Shown: piece after piece, positions 12,423 to 25,016 of the stretch
Layout of the letters: each line of letters starts with the position of its first letter
Position numbering within the stretch: the stretch's first letter is position 1
NCBI GenBank assembly: GCA_006538405.1
Contig: BJKQ01000002.1
Location: 868,001 to 932,000 of the forward strand
Reading direction: 5' to 3'
Length of the DNA: 64,000 nt
From: Hansfordia pulvinata
Taxonomy: Eukaryota; Ascomycota; Sordariomycetes; Xylariales
Translations under genes and position numbers: made by a program
Notes under the pieces: generated by a model
Database searches by the model: none
Seen by the model: only the letters and a program-made list of their open reading frames with translations
Told to the model about the DNA's origin: nothing

Positions 12423-15015
12423 ATGTCTTACACTTCGCCGGCCGAAATCGACCGCGTCGATGCCTTTGCAAAGAGGCTATTCAAGCGCGCCCGCAGTCTC
12501 GGAACCGACTTTGAAGATGTCTCCATGGTCCTCCGCAGTCTCCACACCGTCCTCAAGCACCTGAAGGCGGAGAGCGAGGACCCAGAGTCTCTTCTGAACG
12601 TCGATGACAAGACCGTTTACTCGCGCCAGCTGACCCCCATCATCGAGGACTGCGAGTTTACCCTCAAGCAATTCGAATGCTTCCTCGAAAAGTCCGTCAA
12701 CGTCGCCTCCGGAAGCGATGGAGAGGGCAGTGCCAACTCCCGTTGCACCGCCATGGACGGCGAAATGGGCTGGACTATGGAAACGCTGGAGCGCGAAAAG
12801 ATCAACCTCATGCGCACAAAACTCGCCAATCAGAAACTCAACATCGACATGTTCCTGGACACGGTTCAGCTGCACAACCCTGCCAAGCAGCGCAAGGTGG
12901 TCGACACCAGCAGCGCAAGCCTCGACTCCATCAAGGACAAGGTGGACGCTGTGGCAGCACGGATATGTCATCCGCGAAGCTCAATGCTGGGAGAGGATGA
13001 CGATGAATTGTGGCAGCAATTCAGAGACGAGCTCGAAAAAGAGGGCTTCTCCAAGGACGTGTTGCGCAAGAACCAGGTAGGTGGATCGGCAAATCTGCGC
13101 AGCCGTTTGCAGCTCTAACTCAATCGTGCAGGACGTCCTACGCGCCTACATCAGGCAGCTCGATGAACAAGCCGAGTCTCGCGGTGTGATGCCTACCGTT
13201 CGAGGGTTTCTCGAAGGCTACCCCACCCAGGACCCGACACGACAGATCTCACAGCACCCGGCCGAGGACCTCAGCCCAAGAGAGGCCTTTCCAGATGGAG
13301 ATAACGACTCGGTTTACTCAGACAAGCAGCTGCCAATGTCTCACGAAACGACCAGCGTCTCCTCCTATGACCGCCAATCCGTGGATGACGACGAAAGCAC
13401 GACAAGTGAATCGGCGGCGCTCATCTCCACACGCGACCTGATGGCCTTGGACAAACGGGATACTGATCTTGCCATCGCTATGGGCGACATGCACATCAAC
13501 CCTTCTGCGAGAGCCCTGGGTACCAATTACAGCATGGCCGGCTCCCCTTCACGGTCACTGCCGCCGTCAGCATCACAGCCGGCTTTACTTGGGTCATCCG
13601 ACATGTCTTCGTCTCCGGACAACTATTCCAGCATCGCCCCGCGCTACACACCTGCGCTGGCAAGGCGATCCAGCGGCAGCCCGCCTCCAACTTTGCGCTC
13701 CAACTCGATCTCGGCCCCATCTATTCCTAGTCAGCAACAGCTGACACCCGCGCATGTTGCGGCGATCCAGAGGGCAGCCCGTCTTGCACCAGACAGCCAG
13801 GGACGTGAGATCCCACTTGATGCCAAGTGGACTCGTGTTCGTCGAAGCCTGATCTCAACCGAGGTGCTGACACGGGCCGGCGTTCGATACGAGGCTCGTC
13901 CAGAGTATGTCGCCATTCTGGGTGCGCTGACTCGCGAAGAGGTCACCGAGTTCGCCCGCCAAAGTGCAGAGATACGCAACTCCAGGCAGGCGGCTGCTGC
14001 TGCTGCCTCAAAGAAAGAGCGACGGTCTGAGGACCGCTATCACCCCGACAAGTATCGCAACTGGGAGGTGAACCCAAACAACCCCAACGGCTATGTCGTC
14101 AATCCTAAGGATACGCGGCGCCGGGGAAGCCAGTTCAGCTCCAGCAGCGAGCTTTTCGATGACTCCAGTGATGACGAGGCATCATCCACTGACGAGTCTC
14201 TCGAGGACATCGATGAGGAGGAGGAAGACGAGCCCAAGGAAGGCGAGGTCGAGGACGAGACACCGACGCCACTGCACTCCCAGAGCATGCCTTATTCTCA
14301 CAACTTTACCGAGAAGTATGAGCAACTGAAGCGTAACCGTTCTCGAGTCGACAGCGGCGTTAGCAATGTGAGCTACAGCAGTGGGGGCACAACCAACAGC
14401 GACGACGAAAAGGGCACCAAAGTCTACCCCTTTGTTGTCAACTCGCCCAGCAAAGAAGACCCTAGTCCTGCTGCGACTTCGAAGCCCAAGCCAATCTTGA
14501 AGAAGGCTGACGAAACGCATGTTCGCTTCGACCCCGAGCCCCAGGTGCTCGACGAGGGAGCCCGCAGCGACAGTATCCCGCGCAGCCTATCTCGGCGCGA
14601 CTCGTACAGGGGCCGCGAGCGAGAGCGCGAGAGAGAGCAGCGCGAGAAACGCTATCGCTCCGATCGCTACACCGACAGGGAACGCGAGCGTGAACGTGAG
14701 AGGTATCCCGACCATCACGTCTACACCGAGAGACGACGGGACCGGGAGAGAGAGCGCAGTGGTCGGGAAGACTCCTACCCCCGACGCGACGACTCCTATC
14801 CCCGTCGTGCTCCCAGCGTCAGCAGCACCAGCACCAGCAGTCGCCAACATAGCGGACTCAGCCGTCGGGACAGTGGCGATGCCACGCGCCGCCGGGATGA
14901 GCGTGACCGCCCTGGACGCAAGCGAGCGCGATCCGACGCTATCAGATCCGTCGGCATTGGTGGCGCCGCCGCCAGCCTTCTGGGTGTCTTGACCGAGGCA
15001 GCCGTGGGCTATTAG
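12423..15015 (+). CDS. DUF8035-type fungal protein of unknown function
   Basis: Two exons, 12423–13076 and 13132–15015, are joined across a 55-nt intron (GTAGGT...GTGCAG with a CTAAC branch point). They give an intact 845-aa product. Residues 1–100 look helical (MSYTSPAEIDRVDAFAKRLF...). Residues ~445–505 contain IPLDAKWTRVRRSLIS and EEVTEFARQSAEIR, which resemble the DUF8035 domain I recall from fungal proteins. A Ser/Asp/Glu-rich linker follows. A strongly charged Arg/Glu segment at ~708–771, full of RERER runs, resembles disordered nuclear proteins. No signal peptide or membrane segment is seen. Function is unknown; a nuclear or scaffold role would be a guess. The start has a C/T-rich leader, and the gene is convergent with the BRCT gene. 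No frame break is needed. Confidence 0.8.
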
Positions 15016-16085
15016 CGGCACTCAGATCGAATCAGACCTTTTCATCGAGCAGATACCACTGCTCGAGACGATATTATGAATTTAATGAGGGAACCGGCTG
15101 GAAACATGATACCCAGTACCGAACCCACTCCAATCCCATCTTTGGTTAGACATCGGAAGGGGCACGAACAAGGAAAAGCAGTGCTTTTGTTTCTTGCCTT
15201 TTTGTTGATTTCTCATGGTACTGCTGGCTCATGGGTTGGAGAGGGAAAAGTCTGGCTTGGGTATAGGAACCGGGGGGTATTTTTTTGTCATTCTGATTGT
15301 TTTTTTCTTCCTTATTGGTCCCTCGTTTGGGGACTTAACGCACACGCACGGGCGCCACTACATGTTCGAGAGATACCACCACTGCCTTGTCTTGTCCCAT
15401 TCCCCCCCTCCCTACAGGAAAACCCCTACACCGGGGCACTGTATCGCCTTCGTTTCCATCACACAACACATACGTACATATATTACACTACACATACCCC
15501 CATACACCGATGTATTTAGGAAGTACAAACATCTTTGAAAATCAATGCTTTGAGTACTACTTCGAGGAGCGTAGACGCGTTCTCGGCTTCAAACGCGAAT
15601 CGATGAGACGCGAGGCCGACTCGTGGGGTGCACTCAAACACAGGCCTCGGACAACAGTGAACAATGCACATTCTGCATCGCTTGCTTCAGGACGAAGGGC
15701 TCGGCCACCACACAAGTCACGGCATTGAATGACCAACTTGTGCCAGAAAACTATACAGAATGGTATTGTATGACCCAATAGTGTGCTATTCTAACCTGTG
15801 CCGTATGTGTCGTCCCATCGTTATGTGTCGTAGTCGCTCTGTCGTGATCTGCACAAAACCGAACCCAATTTTCATTTTTTGCACCCCCCAAGAAGCACCA
15901 TAGATGATGCATAGCATGAGCACGATGCACCACCCGTCGAAGAGAGTGTGTTGAAAGAAATCTAGGCGGAAGTCGAAAGGGCCCGAGCGCCAAAACCAGG
16001 CAAGGCATGTGAGAATGCCTGGAAGACGAGATCGCCGCACGTGTCGAGATCCGGCCACTCCTATGATAGTTTTCGCTTGAGCATA
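15016..16085. other. Convergent 3' intergenic region
   Basis: This lies between two genes that point at each other, so it should hold both 3' UTRs and poly(A) sites. It is relatively AT-rich and T-rich near 15240–15310, as expected for fungal 3' ends. A conserved-looking short frame on minus (16061 to ~16110, ending MLKRKLS) may be the true C-terminus of the BRCT gene. Confidence 0.6.
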
Positions 16086-18812
16086 TCAACGGCCTCCTTG
16101 TCTCGTAGTGCGGCCTGCAGGAGCAAAAGTGCCGACAGTGACCTTCTGCCCATCACCAAGATTGCCTCCGGAGCTTGGGTTTGAGTTGAGACCCTGCAGA
16201 CGCGTTTCGACGCTCTTGCGCTGCTTAGCTGCCGCTGGGTCATTATATCCGATTTGTGTCGTTGGTGGTGGAGACGGCGTGGTCCCGTCGTCTTCAGGAG
16301 CGCCCCATGCGGCCTGCGCACCGGTCTTCTCTAGCATCTTGTCGAGAATGCCCCCTGGTGCATCGCCGCCTGCCTCCGCGTCGTGACCCTTTGATGCCGT
16401 ACTGTTTGCGTTAGCATTGGCATGTGAATCAGTGCTGGCACTCGATGCTCCACTGATCGCACGACCAAAGACTGCACGCTTGCGACGAGTCGGTTGCCGA
16501 GTGTTTGCATGGCCACTGCCGGTGCTGTCTGATTGCGCAGCAGCTGTGCCATCTTGTGCGCCAATGCCCTCGGCAAAAAGGGATTGAAGCCGACGAGACA
16601 TCTGCTTGTCCGCTTCACGCTTCCGCTGTCTCTCTGCCTCCTTTGTCTCCTCTAGACTGGGTGCTGAAGGCTCGGCAGTGCTGTTCCTGCTCAAGGAAGC
16701 TTCTGAGTCTTCACCAGCCTCGGAATCACCAATCTCGCCGTCTGTCGGGAAACGCCTCAGCCTTCCAGGTGCCCGCTGCGGCGGCGCTGCTGTCTCTGAC
16801 TTGGCTGGCTGTTGTTCAGGTGGGGACTTCTTCGGAGCATTATGACTAATCTCTCCCAGTGGTGCCGACGTATCATCAAACCCATCGGGCTCGGTAGCAT
16901 GGCTTCGGGCAGTCTTGTAATTCGATTCAGCCGTCGTATCGGGCTGTCGCATTCTGGTCGGCTGCGCATTCTCCTCGACTTGAAAAGCGGTGCGGTCAAC
17001 ACCCGAAGTTGTTGGGGGAGCAGCACGTTCCTCCGATACTTTCGACCTGGACAGGGACGGATCGGACTTGGATCTCTGGAGGGCTTGCTTTTCGGAGTTT
17101 TGCAGCTCGAGATTCCTGGTGTGGGGTTTCGATGCCGGCCCGCGGACTATGTACCGCTCTTGAGGCACACAGCAGCCGGTTCTGATGCACTCCCAAAGCC
17201 ACTCAGCGTCGACAACGGGAACATTGATCTTGGTCGCAATCTCAAGCTTCTGTTTGCGGACGTTCTGAATGGATGGGCAAATCAGCAGCGAGACGCGCGA
17301 GTTCAAGTTCTCCGAATATATCGCGCCTAGCTGGGTGACGGCCTTTTCAACCTGATTGAGCTGTTCGTTCTGGAACCCAGCTGAGCACATGACAAGATCC
17401 TTGAAACCCGGGATCGGAAACTGGGCAAAAGGCTGACCCAGAACGTGCTCGTTGGGGTGGTATAAGCGCTTATTGTGTATACATCGTTCGAGGTAGAATT
17501 CAGTCACGATATGGACGCCGTCCGGCAAGTGGGGATGGCTGTCGGGTTGCGAGGCTTGGGGGACGATCAAGAACTGCCACTCGGCAGCTGCTTTGGCATC
17601 TGGCGAAGCAAGGTGATCAAGAGAAGCCGAGATGGTGCCGCCGTGAGACTGCAGGTGCTGTTCCACAACCTCGTGCCTTTGCCGGGTGAAGCCGCAAATG
17701 TGGAATTGGCAGGACGAAAAGACACCGGCGTTGGGGTGCGACTGCCTCCCTGGCATCTGGGCGGGTGCGTTGGGCGCGTCAGGGATAGAGACCATCGAGT
17801 CCATGACGGTGAGCGTGGCAGGGTTCTGAGGGTTGTTGGCCTGGTTGTTTGCAGACGGTGGCTTGACGAGAATGTCCCCCCAGAGATTGTCTCGCTGTTG
17901 GTTTAGCTTCAGACTAGCAGTCTTTCTCAGTTTTCTCCTGTTCTCCTCAGGGTTTGGACCTTGCCCATCTCGCAAGCGTTTCCCCACAGAGACGCTGCTG
18001 GTCCGGGCAAAGTCCCTATTCCAGGCGCCTTGGCCGCGTTCGGCCTGGGGCATCGTGGGCGAGTATAAATCCTCTTGAAGAATCATACCGCGTTCAATGC
18101 TGTCGTTGAGCCATTCAATGGATACAGCGTAGATGCCCCAGTTAGAAGCAGCCCTGAATTTCTTGCCTTCGGGCTTGGCGGCAATGAGATGTGTCACACG
18201 CCTCGAAAGATCACCAGTGTACTCGCCACCGTTGGCCTTGACCTTGTCCTCGATCATGGCACGGGTATCAGCTGAGAATATCCGTCAGCACATGAGACGC
18301 GGTAAAGATAGGCGACATAGGGGCGTGCACGAACCGTCTTCAAAACCAGTGAGGCAGCAAAGGAGCCGTTGCCTCGCCGGAGGGGGGGCGTCAGTGTCGT
18401 CCTGCGGGGCCGAGGGGATGCCGCCGCTGCTCTCGAAGGTCTGCAGCTTCCACTTTGTCTCGAGAGCGGCAAAGTCGAATTCGCGGTCGTGCGTCCAGTG
18501 GTCGCGGGCGTCGTCTATCCAGCCGGCGGCCATGGCGCGAATGTCGGGACGCTCCTTGGCGACGTGTCGGTATTTTGGGGTGTTGTAGTCGCCGACGATG
18601 AGGTGTGTCACGTCGGGAGTCAGGTCGTACTTATGGACTCCGCCCATGTCGGTCGTTCGGGTGGCGATTTCTTTCTGGAGGGGAGTCAGTGTTGGGGGAG
18701 GCTTCAAGTTGGGAGGGGGGAGACGAACCCGTTGATCTGGCGGGATACTGGTGCAGCAGACGACGACGTTGTGGAAGGGCTTCGACGTGTCTTGGGGATC
18801 GTCGGGATCCAT
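16086..18812 (-). CDS. dpb11: Rad4/Cut5/Dpb11 (TopBP1) homologue with four BRCT repeats
   Basis: A replication-initiation and DNA-damage checkpoint scaffold. In yeasts the family binds phosphorylated Sld2/Sld3 and checkpoint clamp partners. Three exons on minus, 18812–18729, 18674–18335 and 18271–16086, give 869 aa. Intron 1 is 54 nt (18728–18675, ACTGAC branch). Intron 2 is 63 nt (18334–18272, GCTGAC branch). Both begin GTTCGT. The start is MDPDDPQDTSKPFHNVVVCC. BRCT1 is ~12–90 (VTHLIVGDYNTPKY), BRCT2 ~128–213 (GGEYTGDLSRRVTHLIAAKP), BRCT3 ~325–418 and BRCT4 ~431–512 (each BRCT4 end-helix feature visible as VVDAEWLWECI). The rest is a Ser/Pro-rich, probably disordered tail. BRCT2 and BRCT4 are the clearest. 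The C-terminus is uncertain: another frame reading ALRDKEAVDMLKRKLS to about 16061 looks more conserved than the present GRTTRQGGR end. Confidence 0.88.
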
Positions 18813-21800
18813 GCTGGCTGCGTGGCGGCAGGTCGAAGTGCAAAGCTGGACGTGGGGAAGCAGCGAGGGGACAGGAGCGGCGGCGTTACGCAAGCATGTC
18901 GAGGGAGCTGAGCCAGGGAGTCTTTGAGCAGAGGCCTTTGGGGCGGTGGGTGACGGGAGCACGGCGTCGTCGCTCTCTCTCTTCAGCGGGGCACGGATGC
19001 GTGCTGGTGGCGGACTTCAGATGGACAGCAAAGCGAGATGGTCGGGGAGGTTGTTGTTTTGTTGTTGTCGTCGTCGCTGTGGTCGTCGTCGCGTGGGTGG
19101 CGTCGTCGGGCAAGGGCAGCCGGAGGGGATCAGAAGGGTACGTCAATTAGGACGCCAAGTTTAAGTGGTGCTGCGCGTCAACCCACGTCGAGTCGCGTCG
19201 GGAAGGCGCGGCGAGCCACCCACTTTATTGGAGATACATCCACCGTATAAGCCATGTCACGCTTGCCAGGCAGCTTAACCCAATACAGGCTGTGCCAGTC
19301 AATGTAGCACGCCCCTCTGGCGCCATCATCGTCACAGCGACGACTTCGACCCTCGATCAAAATGCTCTGGTCGCCGTTGAGACAGTCGCTCAAAAACAGG
19401 CTGAAGACCTGAATAAATAGATCATGAACGAACAACAACTCAACTGGTACAAATCGTCGCGCCAGCCTGTTCGTCGCCTTAAAGGCAGTCCTCTACGTCC
19501 TGGATCTCGTGGATCGCGCATCCCAAATGCCCGCTTCACTTTCTGTTCACCTCCGCGCCATGGCCATCTCGGATTATTTCACAAAGTCCCACTTGACCCA
19601 TCCTCTAGCCCATTGCTTGCTTACAGCATTGCCATTTGTGCGTCTTAACTCGCAACTCCCATTCCGGCGTGCACTGTCAGCTTGAGGCCTTTCACATCTC
19701 GATTTTGCTGCTCTCCAATGATCTTGCCCGGCATGCCATGGCGCTGCTGGTCGGGACCCTGTAGCTAGGGCAGAGATATGGCAGCAGATCATATTCCAGC
19801 GCAATGCCTGGCAATGAGATGCTCAATTGCCTGATAACGCCTGCCGAACGCCGTGAGCACGGTCCTGTCTTCAAATGCTTTGACTGCCTCTAAAGCCTCC
19901 AGTGAGACCTTCACGAACTGGCGTGTTGGAGGGGAACAGCGCACCGTCTGAGGGGGACTAATACAAAGCCGCTCAGATGACGCCTCAGGTCAGCCTGCGG
20001 CCTCGCGCGACACAGATGGAGCACGCCTCTATCGCATGGATAGAACGGCACTCTGATGGGTAAACTGTATGAGGACGCTAGGTGACGAACATCGACGACC
20101 GCATCCTCATCAGCCGTGAGATGTCGCTTCGCTGCCCGTCGGGTATTCGAGTGTAGGCTCTCGATGCCGCCCTGGCCTGGCGGCAATGAGAAGAGACCGC
20201 GGCCCCTGGCGAAAGATGAGCTGGAGTTAGCTGCCTAGGCTACGATGACACCATTGCTCATGTGAGTGGCGCGTCGTGGGACAACGACGAGGAGAGGCGC
20301 ATGCTTCGAAGGAGATATGCAACACAAGGTCGCTCAGTGCATTCGGCTGCCCGGGGATTGCAGGTCGACAATCGCCAACGCGGGGCACCAGGGAAAATCA
20401 GAAACTGCAAGAAAGGGGTCGCTATGCCGTGCTGCTCCCTCGAGGCGAGCCAGGTGACACTCGATCGCACACAGCATACGCTCGGGCAGACCGGGAAGAA
20501 CTAAGTCAATGGTGTACCGGATTGTATCGCTTGCGAAAAAGCAGACACAAACAGTCGACAATAGAGGTATACAATGGGTCTGCCATTACCATGTGCCAGG
20601 AGCGGCTTGAGTAACGCCGCCCTCGGCCAACCGATATCAGTGTCAGCCACACCCCTTCTGCACTTGGGTGCCACCTTGAAGTCACGTAGCTTACAAGCAA
20701 GCCGCGGGCGACCGCGCCAGCAACGGTCTCACGGTACCACCGCGCCAGCACGACACGCACTGAACCCCTTACCTTGCGTCTCATTGTCAGTAACGGTCTC
20801 CCTCGGAGGAGAGGCTGCGGGGGTTGATGACGGCGTGGCGTCGCCTTCTGGTAGCAGAATGGGCATCAGGGTTGAGCCACGTCGCCGCGAAGAGAGGTGA
20901 AGGGGAGGGGAGGACCTGCCGTGTTGTGCCACCGTGTCAGAAAGCGGAAGTCCGAGACGAGGCCGCGGCATCTCCCAGCATTGCCCGGTGGCCGGTGCGG
21001 GACGGGGGAAGCGACTTTGCAGCGTCGCCCTCCTATGGCCGGCGGTCTCGTGCCCGCCCGGACCTTGCCGACACGGTCGCTGAAGCCTGAAGCGTTATGT
21101 TGCACCCAGACTGTGTCCGGCTCAGGACAGACGCAGCAAGCGAGCCAGGTGACGATGGCGATGGCGATGACGATGACGATGACGATGCTGGGCCCAGTGT
21201 CGAGGAGAATTCGAGGGCTCCCGCAAGGCGTCTATTTTGAAATGAAACCCAAGCCGGTGACATCATGTTTTCTGTTCGAAAACCCTCGTCGCTGACGCTG
21301 CGGAGTCCCGTGCAACCTCAACAGTGCCGTCTTTGCCTGACTCTGATGAAGATGGTGTGGTCGGGACAGACTCAAGGCAGACATCGTCATCTGGGGAATC
21401 CAGCTGGCGCAGGGAACAGCTCGAGACGGGGGGAGTGCTGCTGCAAGCAAGCACGTGCCTGGGTCGAGAGTCTTCTCGTACATCCCCGGGCAACGTCTTT
21501 GGGGTATGAGTCTACTGAACAGTCAGCATGAGCATGGTTATCTGAGAAGAGCTTGCACCGGGTCTGGTCCTCTTAGAGATGGCCACGATACCCGACCACA
21601 GGGCTTCGTGTTTGCGGCCCCATCAAAGGTTCGTGCAATACTTGGACACTTGGAATCTAGAAAGTTTGTGCTCGTCCGAGCTTTCCAGCTACGTGGCCCA
21701 TGTCATGGGTGCCTGGCACCCTCAGGGTGAACGGGACGGACGGCTTGGATCTCATGGCTGTGCTGGGCTCGGCGAAGACAAGCGAAGACACAAAACTACG

Positions 21801-23273
21801 AGACGTGTGAGAGGAAGGCCTGCGTCCCGAGACCTCTTTCAACGAGAATCTTGAATGGGAAAATCCCTTATCCGCAATCTGCTCAACTGAGTCACACATG
21901 AAGCATCACTGGCAAATGACAAGGCGCCAGCCTCGCGGCGCCGGCGCCGCCACGACAGCCCGCGCCAGGCCGATGCCGCTCGCTCAAGATCCGTCGCCTG
22001 ATTGCTACACCTACACCCTCATACGGTCATCTGCCCGCGAGGTGCCGTGTCGTAAATTGGCTTTTAGTCAACTCTTGATGTTGTCAGAAACAGCCCACAT
22101 GGTCGATTTCCCAGTGGACCGACCAGCTGTGTGCTGCGCGACTGGTCATCAAGTTGCCAACTGGCCCACCCCAAAGATAGAAGCAAAATCTTGGAGTTGC
22201 ATCACCCGAATCGCGACGAAAGTTCCTGGCTACAAGCTCGCGTGGACAATGGGTGAGATGGCCGGTCGCGCTTGCAACGTGGCGCGGGCGCCAACGTAAA
22301 AAACGCAACATCATTCGGTTGAAACAAGACCTTTTTGGTTTCGCAACCTCCTTCTCCGGGCATTCCCCAACGGCGACACGGCACTGCCCTGTAGCCAACA
22401 ATTGTGCATCTTGCGCGGCCGTCGGGCGGGGCAGTAAGCCGGACGAGGCGCGCCCAAGTCCGTCTTGAACGCTGACGTCTCTCGTCCGATACAGTTCTGA
22501 CGGTACGGAGCACGGAGATTCAAAGGGGCGGATCTCAACGCTTTGTCGCCCGGCCAGGTTGGAGAGACAGATCTAATCTTGGATCGCCCCCGCTGTGGAA
22601 GTGAGGCCGCCAAAGGGCGCAACCCTTGTCTTCCTTTGCGCAACGCTCCTTCAGGCCCTTGTCAGCCGTCCGCAGCGCTGCATACACTCCGGACCCGCCA
22701 GCCGCCCTTGGCGCGCAATGGAGGTTCGGCCAAACCGCCAGGACGCGGCCAGCAGGATGGGACCAACAGGATGCGTGCAGTCGTCAGATCATCGGGGCTG
22801 GGTCGGGGCGCGAGAGTCGGAGATGATGCGAAGCGCCTGTGTCGCGAGTCAACCATGCGTTGGAGCGCGGCTCGTGGCCGCGCATCGTGAGAAAAGGTGG
22901 CGACTGGTCGCATATAGCTCGCTAGATACGACGAGGACCAGCGAGTCCGATGGGAAGCGCCGCAAGGAGGCCAACAAGGCCATGCACGACATAGCAATCA
23001 TCTGCATTCTGCATCGGCGCGTGATGGCGATCTGCGTGAGGGCGCCTCGCCTAGCCTGGCGGCATGTGTGTGCGCAAGGGCAGTGGTACCCGGGGGCGAG
23101 GAGACGCGACAGCGAACGGATTGTGGAAAGCAGCCTCGTCGTAGAACCAACACAGGTGCGGACCGCAGCGTTGGGAATCTTGCCGCTCATGTCGCGGCCA
23201 GGCCAGAACGAGCATCGTGGGCCAGGCACGCGGGCAGCGTGCGTACCGAGTACGTGTTGCCCAGCACACCTGC

Positions 23274-23289
23274 GGGGGGGGGGGGGGGG
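23274..23289. repeat. Poly-G tract (16 G)
   Basis: An uninterrupted G run in non-coding DNA. Confidence 0.9.
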
Positions 23290-25000
23290 CGCTAGAGGAC
23301 AATGAGCGAATGCCGCATGCAATGAATAATTCCGGTTGAGTCGTCGCTGGCGCCGGCCGAGCCCACTCTAGGCCCTTTGCCCCTCTCGTGGCCTCAAAGT
23401 CGCACGCAGAGCGGGAAGGCGACTGTGACTCAGCCCCCGTTGGAGGGATCTGAATGGCGGTGCTCGGTGGGGTCGCACGGGGGCGGCGTCCCTGTCTGGC
23501 CCCGGCGTGTCCAGCTGGGAGAATCTGCCTTGCAGGGCTGAACGGCTCCCGCTGTCGACTCGGGTCTCAGGTGGGGAGAGCTGAGAGGCCCTGGTCGTGT
23601 GCTCCCTCAACTGGCCGCGAGGGAAGAGGGGTCGGTCCGGGGATCCTCCTCTCGTCGCAGGTCCGCCGTGACACACGGCGCGGCACCAGACGTCATCCTA
23701 CTTGCCGCCCCTGAGCGCTTACCAGACACAGACACGGTCGTGCCGCGTGAGGCTCGGCGATGAGGGTCCGGGCATTCTCTGCCCCGTCGCGGTCTGCGTT
23801 GCTGCAGTCGACCACTGGTGATTGCCACGGCCGGTGAATCACTGCAGCCCCGTTCCGTTCCTCTCGTGTGCCCCGCAGCTAGGCCACCACCGCAGCCAGG
23901 CGAATCATGGGCAGACGGGACAGGGACGGGAAACCCTGATCAGCAACGCGCAGCAAGTGAGCTCTCGAAAAGGGGGTGGTGTGAGCTTCGGATGGCCACG
24001 CACGCGTGCCAGACACGACGCCGGAGAAACGTGGGATGGGGATGAGAACAAAAAACAAGATGCTGACGCGGCAGCGGCGTGGTGTCTGATGCTGGTTTTC
24101 ATGCGGCACCAGGAAAAGAGCCCTTGCTGCTGCTGACCTGCCAACACTGCTTCATGGCCAATCGGCCAGCCAGTCGCGTAGCAGAAGACGGCGCTGGTGC
24201 TTAGAAGGGCTGCAGCAGCCACGGCAATTTTATTTTCAGAAAGCTGGCCGGTGCCAAAGTGTCGTCCGTTGCGGCCACCCCCGGGTTGGGTTGCCTCGGG
24301 AGCGCGACGCGCTGATCGCATTCCCCACGCCACGCCTCTTTTTTTCTGCGAAACAGCCGGGGTGAGGACCACGGTCTGGCTGGGACGGACGGTTGGTATC
24401 GTTGTGGTTGCTCGACTCAGCGCACGGAGCTGGGCCGTGGTGTGCGGTGCGGTGCGGCTCGCAGGGAACGCCCATGCTTGCAGTCGTGTCGAGAGAGTGT
24501 CTCAGGCGTGGTTCCTATCAAAGCGAGGGCTGGGCCAAGGTCGAGGGGCGGGCGGGCGCGCCCGGTACCGCAACGGGAAGCGTGGAAGCATGGAAGGCCG
24601 CGGTGGCGGGTGAGCTTGGACCGCGTCCGAGACTTCATCGGCAAGGAGCCGTACGAGTACTGGGCCTCCCGCAGTCGGTCGTATCGTAGATCGCGGCGGG
24701 CAGCGAGTCGCGCGGCCATTCCCCCCCACCCCAAATGCCAGGCGTCGAATTTCCGGGCCACACGATCGTGGTGAGACTGATGGAGGGGCGGAGGGGAAGA
24801 GGGGCGACAGCACGGCGAGTGGATCGTTGGGCTGGAAACGGCCCCGCAGGCTCGGGATTGGGCGCCAGCCCATTAAACCCCCTGCAAGGCTGTCTTTCGC
24901 GGGTGTGTTCTCGTCACAGTATACCTACTAGGTATCTACCGTATCCGTAGGTACCTACATATCTGCTCCCGGTCGTCCTGGGATAGACGTTGGGGTATCT

Positions 25001-25016
25001 AGGTAGGTACCTACCT
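25001..25016. repeat. 16-bp perfect palindrome AGGTAGGTACCTACCT
   Basis: A perfect inverted repeat centred on GGTACC. It belongs to the TAGGTACC-like motif family that recurs in the gene-free stretches. Related copies are at 24922–24960. Confidence 0.85.

Noticed and set aside
19178..19438. A minus frame with Trp-rich, protein-like sequence (ending VARRAFPTRLDVG)
   Set aside because: It is short, I could not place partner exons or a family, and the start context is poor. It may be a gene remnant but I cannot support it.
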